DNA of 5,318 bases from Eubacterium sp. (GTDB lineage: Bacteria > Bacillota > Clostridia > Lachnospirales > Lachnospiraceae). Below the pieces are notes generated by a model that did not search any database, was not told where the DNA came from, and saw only the letters and a program-made list of their open reading frames with translations. The DNA lies in the NCBI GenBank assembly GCA_017616955.1, contig JAFZXD010000257.1, forward strand, positions 1 to 5,318, read 5' to 3'. Shown piece by piece: positions 1 to 5,318 of the stretch. A program made the position numbers and the translations under genes. Position 1 is the stretch's first letter. The number at the start of each line of letters is the position of its first letter.

Positions 1-873
<873 letters not shown>

Positions 874-1069
874 AGTGTCTTACCTCATTCTTTTTTATAT
901 TTTAAACACTTCAACATTGTAATGCATTGAAATAATAGTAGCAAGTGGAAAATTATATACAGTCCGCTATAAAGTATGATAAGATGGTTAAAGATTATCA
1001 CTTTTAATAGTAAACCGAGTATTAAACCGGATATAACACCGGATACAACGATTGCGGAGAAATGCAGCA
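874..1069. other. Divergent intergenic spacer between argH and the lipoprotein gene
   Basis: This AT-rich spacer separates two divergent genes and must hold the control signals of both. Seen in it: the argH ribosome binding site, the minus-strand TATAAT noted separately, and a GGAGA at 1056-1060 that suits a TTG start at 1070. Facing right, no promoter with both hexamers at proper spacing stands out: TATAAA at 968-973 and TTGAAA at 927-932 do not pair with suitable partners. An AATGCATT palindrome (921-928) is present, but I do not see a convincing ArgR box. The minus strand also carries a 61-codon hydrophobic open frame (885-1070), discussed in the findings and not called as a gene. Confidence 0.6.
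952..957 (-). promoter_or_regulatory. Possible -10 box of the argH promoter
   Basis: On the minus strand these bases read TATAAT, a perfect sigma-A -10 hexamer, in the spacer upstream of argH. It would start transcription near 945 and give a leader of about 70 bases. No good -35 hexamer lies 16-18 bases upstream, and the extended -10 TG is one base out of place. The surroundings are very AT-rich, so a chance match is quite possible. Confidence 0.3.
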
Positions 1070-2200
1070 TTGAGACAGTATTTTAGGCAGTATAAAACAG
1101 GTAAGAATAGTATATTAGATAGATTAAAAACAGTTCTTTTGACATGCGTATTGTTATGTCTTTTTTTGCTGTCCGGCTGTGACAAGACTGAGGAAACTCT
1201 CGAGAGTTACGAGCTTGTAGTGGCGAAGGTAAATGCAGAGATAGCCAACGGTACGGACGGGTATATAACTCTGAATATTACCGGCGATGTATCCGAAGAA
1301 GACCTGAGCAACATAAATTATTCCATAGATACTATGAAGGGAAATGTAACATCCATCACGACTTATAGGGAGAAGTCCCTATCTGACAGCAGGAAGGTTA
1401 AGATAAATATCGAAAGATCTGATGCGATGTATGTCTATGATCATATTTTAGAAGGTAGGGAGATTCCTCAGGATAAACCGAAGGCAAAGGAACTTTCGGA
1501 CGTATGTGAGAGCCTCCTTAAGAAATTGATCAAACCTGGAATGACAGATTTTGAAAAGGAACTAGCCATCCATGATTATATAGTAGAAAACTGCAGTTAT
1601 GGACTTAGTAAAGATAGAGATGATACGGAATATACCGCTTATGGCGCTCTTGTTAATAAAACTGCTGTCTGTTCGGGATACGCATCTGCTATGAATCTGC
1701 TCTTGAATTGTTCGGGCGTGGAATCCGAGATTATCAGTGGTAAGGCTCAGGCTATGGGTTCTTCTGAAGAAAAGATAGAGAATCATGCCTGGAATCAGGT
1801 GAAGCTGGGCGGAGAGTGGTACAATCTTGATGTCACTTGGGATGATCCGGTAGGAGATAAGGCAGAGCTTTCCCATGAGTTCTTCAATATTCCCGATTCT
1901 ATAATGAAGAAGAGTCATATATGGGATGAATCCAAATATAAAAAATGTACCGGAATGCAATACAACTATTACAAGTTTAAGGGCGCTTATATAAGTGATC
2001 TGTCCAGTCTCGAGAACTATATCAAGGTTCAGATCATGAACGGAAACGATAAGGTTGATTGTGCTCTGAATAATCTTGAATTGGAAGAGAACGATCTCAT
2101 GTTTTTATATGATATTGGCAGGGTGAAAACGGTCGGATATTCGATGTCAGAACTGCCTGAATATCAGATACTCGTGATCTATATAAACCGTTCAGAATAG
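1070..2200 (+). CDS. Lipoprotein with transglutaminase-like (cysteine protease-fold) domain
   Basis: This is a predicted membrane-anchored lipoprotein with a transglutaminase-like domain, a papain-type fold used for protein cross-linking or peptide cleavage; the substrate is unknown. Numbered from TTG 1070 (376 residues), a basic N-terminus (R and K up to about residue 20) leads into a hydrophobic stretch (about 22-34) ending in the lipobox LSGC with lipidation Cys37, so the mature protein should face outside. The domain spans roughly residues 140-265 and shows a full triad: Cys201 in AVCSGYA, His239 in NHAWN, Asp254 in YNLDVTWDDP. The N-terminal 100 residues and C-terminal 110 match nothing I recognise. 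No in-frame ATG precedes the signal peptide and a stop lies at 1034-1036, so the start must be a non-ATG codon. TTG 1070 follows GGAGA by 9 bases. TTG 1052 (382 residues) is the alternative but has only a weak GGAT before it. The domain call is firm; the exact activity is not. Confidence 0.88.
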   Translation: MRQYFRQYKTGKNSILDRLKTVLLTCVLLCLFLLSGCDKTEETLESYELVVAKVNAEIANGTDGYITLNITGDVSEEDLSNINYSIDTMKGNVTSITTYREKSLSDSRKVKINIERSDAMYVYDHILEGREIPQDKPKAKELSDVCESLLKKLIKPGMTDFEKELAIHDYIVENCSYGLSKDRDDTEYTAYGALVNKTAVCSGYASAMNLLLNCSGVESEIISGKAQAMGSSEEKIENHAWNQVKLGGEWYNLDVTWDDPVGDKAELSHEFFNIPDSIMKKSHIWDESKYKKCTGMQYNYYKFKGAYISDLSSLENYIKVQIMNGNDKVDCALNNLELEENDLMFLYDIGRVKTVGYSMSELPEYQILVIYINRSE

Positions 2201-2217
2201 CCGAAAATGGCTCTTTT
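2199..2217 (+). terminator. Weak terminator-like hairpin at the end of the lipoprotein gene
   Basis: AGCC (2199-2202) and GGCT (2209-2212) can pair across a 6-base loop, followed by CTTTT. The left arm overlaps the TAG stop codon. The stem is only 4 base pairs, so this would be weak at best, although it is in the right place for the end of the lipoprotein transcript. Confidence 0.25.
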
Positions 2218-2226
2218 GTGCAAAAG
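2213..2226. repeat. Short inverted repeat CTTTTG-TG-CAAAAG
   Basis: This is a perfect 6-base inverted repeat around a 2-base centre, just after the lipoprotein stop. The 8-mer TTTGTGCA inside it (2215-2222) recurs at 2267-2274. It is too tight for a good RNA hairpin and looks more like a possible protein-binding half-site pair. It matches no operator I can name, and chance is a fair explanation in such AT-rich DNA. Confidence 0.35.
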
Positions 2227-2237
2227 TTCAAAAAAAG

Positions 2238-2250
2238 CGGTTAATAACCG
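2238..2250. repeat. Short palindrome CGGTTA-A-TAACCG
   Basis: This is a perfect 6-base inverted repeat with a single central base, in otherwise AT-rich intergenic DNA. It lies about 45 bases upstream of the promoter-like sequence at 2294-2322, so it could be an operator for it. No regulator can be assigned from the sequence. Confidence 0.35.
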
Positions 2251-2293
2251 TTATATTGGTGTAAAGTTTGTGCAGTTTTTCCGAAATGATTTG

Positions 2294-2322
2294 TTGAAAA
2301 ATCACAAGAATTATGGTAATAT
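2294..2322 (+). promoter_or_regulatory. Promoter-like sequence with extended -10, far upstream of htpG
   Basis: TTGAAA (2294-2299), a 17-base spacer and TAATAT (2317-2322) form a sigma-A-like promoter; TGG directly before the -10 (2314-2316) gives an extended -10 element. An overlapping TATAAT (2320-2325) is an alternative -10 but has a 20-base spacing. Transcription would begin near 2329, over 200 bases before htpG, and would run into the hairpin at 2375-2405. It may serve a short RNA or act as a second htpG promoter. Confidence 0.45.
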
Positions 2323-2374
2323 AATTGTAACAAATAAAACAATTTCTTAATACTTAAAAACCATCCTTTCACCT

Positions 2375-2405
2375 AAAATCCCGGGTATACACTTCTCGGG
2401 ATTTT
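2375..2405 (+). terminator. Terminator-like hairpin between the lipoprotein gene and htpG
   Basis: AAAATCCCG (2375-2383) is perfectly complementary to CGGGATTTT (2397-2405), with a 13-base loop; a G-T and a G-C pair could extend the stem inward by two. The stem is symmetric, with A's before and T's after the GC core, so it could terminate in both directions. The T-run is only four long and lies inside the stem, which makes it a modest intrinsic terminator. It would insulate htpG from upstream transcription, or end a short transcript starting near 2329. Confidence 0.5.
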
Positions 2406-2436
2406 AACCATGGGATTTAAATTATATCGGATACGA

Positions 2437-2463
2437 TTAGCACTCTTACTGTGAGAGTGCTAA
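2437..2463 (+). promoter_or_regulatory. CIRCE element (HrcA repressor operator)
   Basis: TTAGCACTC (2437-2445), a 9-base spacer and GAGTGCTAA (2455-2463) form a perfect inverted repeat that matches the CIRCE consensus at every arm position. In established systems the HrcA repressor binds CIRCE and is released on heat shock because its activity depends on GroEL. CIRCE normally controls groESL and hrcA-grpE-dnaK operons. Here it lies 7 bases upstream of the -35 box of the htpG promoter, so htpG should be a HrcA-regulated gene. hrcA itself is not in the window. Confidence 0.95.
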
Positions 2464-2470
2464 TTTTTTA

Positions 2471-2499
2471 TTGACATATATTCTATGAGGAATTATTAT
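2471..2499 (+). promoter_or_regulatory. Sigma-A-type promoter of htpG
   Basis: A perfect -35 TTGACA (2471-2476), a 17-base spacer and the -10 TATTAT (2494-2499, one mismatch to consensus) form a strong vegetative promoter. Transcription would begin near 2506, giving a leader of about 36 bases before the htpG ATG. The CIRCE operator directly abuts its upstream side. Confidence 0.85.
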
Positions 2500-2541
2500 T
2501 AGTAGGTATTTTAAAAAGAAGTAGAAAAGAGGCGTTATATT

Positions 2542-4557
2542 ATGGCAACACAAAAGGGAAATCTTTCAATTGATAGCGAGAATATTTTTCCTATTATCAA
2601 AAAATGGCTTTATTCAGATCATGATATCTTCATCAGAGAGCTGATATCAAACGGAGTTGATGCGATAACTAAGATGAAGAGACTCGATTCAATGGGTGAA
2701 GCCACTGTAGAAGATGATGTACATTTCAAAGTTACTGTATCTTCAAGCCCTTCAGAGAAGACGCTTACATTTGAAGATAACGGTATTGGAATGACCAGAG
2801 AAGAGGTTGAGAAGTATATCAATCAGATAGCATTTTCAGGTGCTACCGATTTCCTTGAGAAGTATAAGAATAAGGATCAGAGCGAACAGATCATAGGTCA
2901 TTTCGGACTTGGATTCTATTCTGCATTCATGGTTGCTGATAAGGTTACTATAGATACACTTTCTTATAAAGAGGATGCTGAGCCTGTTCATTGGGAGAGT
3001 GACGGTGGACTTACTTATGAAATGAGTGACGGAAACAGAGATACAAGAGGAACTGTTATAACTCTTTATCTTTCCGAGGATTCACTTGAGTTTGCAAATG
3101 AGTACATGGTGAAAGAAGTTATCAATAAGTATTGTTCTTTCATGCCTGTAGAGATTTATTATATAAATGAAGATAAAGCTAAAGAAGCTGTCGAAAAAGA
3201 GATAGAAGCTGAAGCTAAGGTTGTAGAAGATAAAAAGAAGAAGGCTGCTGCCGAGGAAGATGATCTTATCGGAGATACACAGCCTGCTGATGAAGAAGCA
3301 GAAGAAGCATCTGAAGAAACAGCTGATGAGGTTGTTGAGGCTGAGGAGAAGAAGGATGAGCCTAAACCACTCAATGATATTCATCCTCTTTGGACGAAGA
3401 CTCCTTCAGATTGTACAGATGAAGAATACATCGACTTCTATCAGCATTTATTCCTTGATTTTAAGAAGCCGCTCTTCTGGATACATCTGAACATGGATTA
3501 TCCATTTAACTTAAAGGGTATACTGTACTTCCCAAGACTTAATCCGAATATGGATAAACTTGAAGGTACTGTAAAGCTTTATAATAACCAGGTATTTGTA
3601 GCTGATAATATCAAAGAAGTTATTCCTGAATTCCTTCTTGTTCTTAAGGGAGTTATCGATTGTCCTGATCTTCCTCTTAATGTATCAAGAAGTGCTCTTC
3701 AGAATGATGGATTTGTTGCTAAGATCTCAGATTATATAACAAAGAAGGTTGCCGATAAACTTATCGGAATGTATAAGAATCATAAGGAAGACTATGAGAA
3801 CCTCTGGGAGGATCTCAGTCCATTTATCAAGTTTGGTTGTCTCAGAGACAATAAGTTTGATGAGAAGATGAAGGAGTACATGATCTTCAAGAACCTTGAA
3901 GAGAAGTACATAACTCTTCCTGAATATCTTGAGGCTGCTAAAGAAACACATGAGAATCAGGTGTTCTATGTATCTGATGCAGAGACTCAGGCTAAATACA
4001 TCCAGATGTTCAAGGATGAAGGAATCGACGCTATCTATCTGACTCATAATATCGATAATCCGTACATTACTATGATGGAAGCTAGAGATGAGAAGATAAA
4101 GTTTGCGCGTATCGATTCTGAGCTCAGTTCAAACTTCAAGGGCGAGAAGCTCTCTGAAGAAGATGAGAAGAAATATACAGATTCACTTACAGAGACATTT
4201 AAGAAGGCTCTCGGAGTTGAGAATCTCAAACTTAAGGTTGAATCTCTTAAAGATGAAAATGTATCATCAATGCTTACACAGTCAGAGGCTGATCGTCGTA
4301 TGGCAGAGATGATGAAGATATATTCTGATGCCGGAATGGGGGGAATGAATTTCGGTAACCAGAATACAGAGACATTGGTTCTTAATGCCAATAATAAGAT
4401 TGTTAAGTATGTACTTGATAATCCTGAAGAGGATATCACTCCAACTATCTGCTGTCAGTTATATGATCTTGCAGTTCTTGCAAATAAGCCGCTTACAGCA
4501 GATGAGCTTACAAGATTCGTTACAAGAAGTAACGAAATACTTACAAGACTTATTTAA
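2542..4557 (+). CDS. htpG: Molecular chaperone HtpG (bacterial Hsp90)
   Basis: HtpG is a cytosolic homodimeric ATPase that helps fold and remodel client proteins, often with DnaK. The N-terminal GHKL ATPase domain (about residues 1-208) shows IRELISNGVDAI (31-42, with catalytic Glu33 and Mg-binding Asn37), DNGIGM (79-84, nucleotide-contacting Asp79), the lid glycine motif GHFGLGFYSAF (119-129) and RGTVITL (169-175). A charged linker follows (about 210-277). The middle domain begins around PLWTK (282-286) and carries LPLNVSRSALQ (377-387) with the ATP-sensing Arg383. The C-terminal dimerisation domain runs from about 545 and ends in TRLI, without the eukaryotic MEEVD tail. At 671 residues it is longer than E. 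coli HtpG (624), mainly because of the linker. The ATG is 9 bases behind AGAGG (2528-2532). Expression should come from the promoter at 2471-2499 under CIRCE/HrcA control. The next gene follows in the same direction with no terminator between. Confidence 0.98.
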   Translation: MATQKGNLSIDSENIFPIIKKWLYSDHDIFIRELISNGVDAITKMKRLDSMGEATVEDDVHFKVTVSSSPSEKTLTFEDNGIGMTREEVEKYINQIAFSGATDFLEKYKNKDQSEQIIGHFGLGFYSAFMVADKVTIDTLSYKEDAEPVHWESDGGLTYEMSDGNRDTRGTVITLYLSEDSLEFANEYMVKEVINKYCSFMPVEIYYINEDKAKEAVEKEIEAEAKVVEDKKKKAAAEEDDLIGDTQPADEEAEEASEETADEVVEAEEKKDEPKPLNDIHPLWTKTPSDCTDEEYIDFYQHLFLDFKKPLFWIHLNMDYPFNLKGILYFPRLNPNMDKLEGTVKLYNNQVFVADNIKEVIPEFLLVLKGVIDCPDLPLNVSRSALQNDGFVAKISDYITKKVADKLIGMYKNHKEDYENLWEDLSPFIKFGCLRDNKFDEKMKEYMIFKNLEEKYITLPEYLEAAKETHENQVFYVSDAETQAKYIQMFKDEGIDAIYLTHNIDNPYITMMEARDEKIKFARIDSELSSNFKGEKLSEEDEKKYTDSLTETFKKALGVENLKLKVESLKDENVSSMLTQSEADRRMAEMMKIYSDAGMGGMNFGNQNTETLVLNANNKIVKYVLDNPEEDITPTICCQLYDLAVLANKPLTADELTRFVTRSNEILTRLI

Positions 4558-4600
4558 ATATATAGCAAGGTTTAAGGTTTTATATGTTCATCAGAGATGC

Positions 4601-4607
4601 AGGAGGT
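4601..4607 (+). promoter_or_regulatory. Strong ribosome binding site deciding the EEP gene start
   Basis: AGGAGGT is a near-perfect Shine-Dalgarno sequence, 9 bases before ATG 4617. It favours that start over the in-frame ATG at 4584, which would place the Shine-Dalgarno inside the coding region, and over ATG 4612, which is out of frame and stops after two codons. Confidence 0.8.
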
Positions 4608-4616
4608 AATAATGAC

Positions 4617-5318
4617 ATGAAAAACTCTGAAAATGTAACTGTAAATTCCGAAAAGAAAGCTAAGAAGTTTCGTTGGTGGAAGCTTCCGATATGGATAATC
4701 GTTTTGCTTATTCTTGTTGCTGGAGGATATGTTGGTTATGTATTTCTGACATATTCCAGAATTGAAGATAACAAAGATCTTCCGGTAAACGGTTCTGCGG
4801 ATACGGTTCCGGATCCCAATACCGAATATACGGTTGTTTCCTATAATATCGGATTTGGTGCTTATACAGCTGATTACACATTCTTCATGGATGAAGGAAA
4901 AGAGAGCAGAGCCAGATCAAAAGAGAGTGTTGTTGAATGTATAAACGGCACTTCAGACAAGGCACTTGAGTATAATCCTGACTTCGTTCTGTTCCAGGAA
5001 GTTGATACAGATTCTACACGAAGCCATCATGTTGATCAGCAAAGACAGATAGTAGATAAGTTCAATGCACTAGGTAAGTATGACAGTGTATTTGCTCAGA
5101 ACTATCATTCGGCTTATCTTATGTATCCGTTAAATGAGCCTATAGGAGCTTCTAAATCAGGAATTCTTACTGAGAGTAAGTTCAATATCGCTTCATCACT
5201 CAGAAGAAGTCTTCCTATATCGACAGGATTCAATAAGCTTCTTGATCTTGACCGCTGTTACAGCATTTCCAGAATACCGGTTTCAAACGGTAAGGAACTT
5301 GTTCTGATCAATCAGCAT
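4617..5318 (+). CDS. Membrane-anchored endonuclease/exonuclease/phosphatase family protein, N-terminal 234 residues (cut by window edge)
   Basis: This is a member of the EEP superfamily of metal-dependent phosphodiesterases (relatives of DNase I, exonuclease III and sphingomyelinase). The substrate cannot be told from sequence. The frame stays open for exactly 234 codons to the right edge. A lysine-rich start (KKAKKFRWWK, 13-22) is followed by one transmembrane helix (about 24-45) and a short linker, so by the positive-inside rule the enzyme domain should lie outside the cell. EEP hallmarks visible are VVSYNIGF (73-80, metal-site Asn77), FVLFQEVD (123-130, metal-binding Glu128), SKSGILTES (179-187), and VLINQH (229-234), whose His is probably the one in the usual N-x-H motif. 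The catalytic Asp-His C-terminal motifs would lie beyond the edge. It starts 59 bases after htpG with no terminator or clear promoter between, so cotranscription with htpG is possible. The family call is strong; the function is open. Confidence 0.87.
   Translation, partial: MKNSENVTVNSEKKAKKFRWWKLPIWIIVLLILVAGGYVGYVFLTYSRIEDNKDLPVNGSADTVPDPNTEYTVVSYNIGFGAYTADYTFFMDEGKESRARSKESVVECINGTSDKALEYNPDFVLFQEVDTDSTRSHHVDQQRQIVDKFNALGKYDSVFAQNYHSAYLMYPLNEPIGASKSGILTESKFNIASSLRRSLPISTGFNKLLDLDRCYSISRIPVSNGKELVLINQH

Larger units (their letters stand above)
2201..2541. other. 341-base intergenic region upstream of htpG
   Basis: No protein-coding frame is credible here. In order it holds a weak hairpin at the lipoprotein stop, two short inverted repeats (2213-2226, 2238-2250), a promoter-like sequence (2294-2322), a terminator-like hairpin (2375-2405), the CIRCE operator (2437-2463), the htpG promoter (2471-2499), and the htpG ribosome binding site AGAGG (2528-2532). 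The upstream promoter-hairpin pair is not explained by the flanking genes and may produce a short transcript. Confidence 0.7.

Noticed and set aside
921..932. AATGCATT palindrome and flanks as an ArgR/AhrC arginine box for argH
   Set aside because: The arms do not match the TGAAT/ATTCA-type pattern beyond a few bases, and there is no second copy.
1562..1960. 132-codon minus-strand frame inside the lipoprotein gene
   Set aside because: It is antisense to the conserved transglutaminase core with its full catalytic triad, so it is a shadow.
2238..2250. CGGTTAATAACCG as a Rex or similar named operator
   Set aside because: It lacks the TTGTTAA/TTAACAA-type arms of a Rex site and matches no other operator I can name, so it is left as an unassigned palindrome.
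3082..3384. Minus-strand frames over the htpG linker, one Ser/Ala-rich and one Phe/Leu-rich
   Set aside because: They are antisense shadows of the low-complexity GAA/GAT/AAG codons of the linker; the htpG frame is continuous and conserved on both sides.
4584..4616. Earlier in-frame ATG at 4584 as the start of the EEP gene
   Set aside because: It would place the AGGAGGT Shine-Dalgarno inside the coding sequence and has only a weak AAGG before it; ATG 4617 has ideal spacing to AGGAGGT.

Overview
The window looks like chromosomal DNA from a low-GC, Gram-positive-type anaerobe, most likely a clostridium of the Lachnospiraceae kind. The grounds are an AT-rich composition, strong AGGAGG-type ribosome binding sites, sigma-A-like promoters, a HrcA/CIRCE heat-shock operator, and an HtpG whose motifs (for example GHFGLGFYSAF and NVSRSALQND) resemble those I know from clostridia. 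The genus assignment is inference. No mobile element, CRISPR array, tRNA or rRNA is visible.

Layout from left to right: (1) the first 873 bases, minus strand, are the N-terminal 291 codons of argininosuccinate lyase (argH), cut by the left edge just after its signature loop. (2) A roughly 200-base AT-rich divergent spacer follows, with a TATAAT-like box facing argH. (3) On the plus strand comes a lipoprotein with a transglutaminase-like domain and a complete Cys-His-Asp triad, starting at TTG. (4) A 341-base intergenic region is rich in regulatory signals: small inverted repeats behind the lipoprotein stop, an isolated promoter-like sequence followed by a terminator-like hairpin, then a perfect CIRCE inverted repeat directly upstream of a near-consensus promoter. 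(5) htpG, the bacterial Hsp90, is complete at 671 codons and carries a long acidic, Lys/Glu/Ala-rich linker between its ATPase and middle domains. (6) After 59 bases with no visible terminator comes the first 234 codons of a membrane-anchored endonuclease/exonuclease/phosphatase (EEP) family protein, cut by the right edge.

The genes do not form one pathway. argH is arginine biosynthesis and is divergent from the rest. The lipoprotein and the EEP protein are both predicted to act outside the membrane, while HtpG is a cytosolic chaperone. The best-supported biological statement is that htpG, and possibly the EEP gene behind it, is under HrcA-type heat-shock repression. I see no convincing evidence of a wholly new system. 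The items most worth a second look are the CIRCE-htpG arrangement, the eukaryote-like charged linker in HtpG, and the possible short transcript upstream of the CIRCE.
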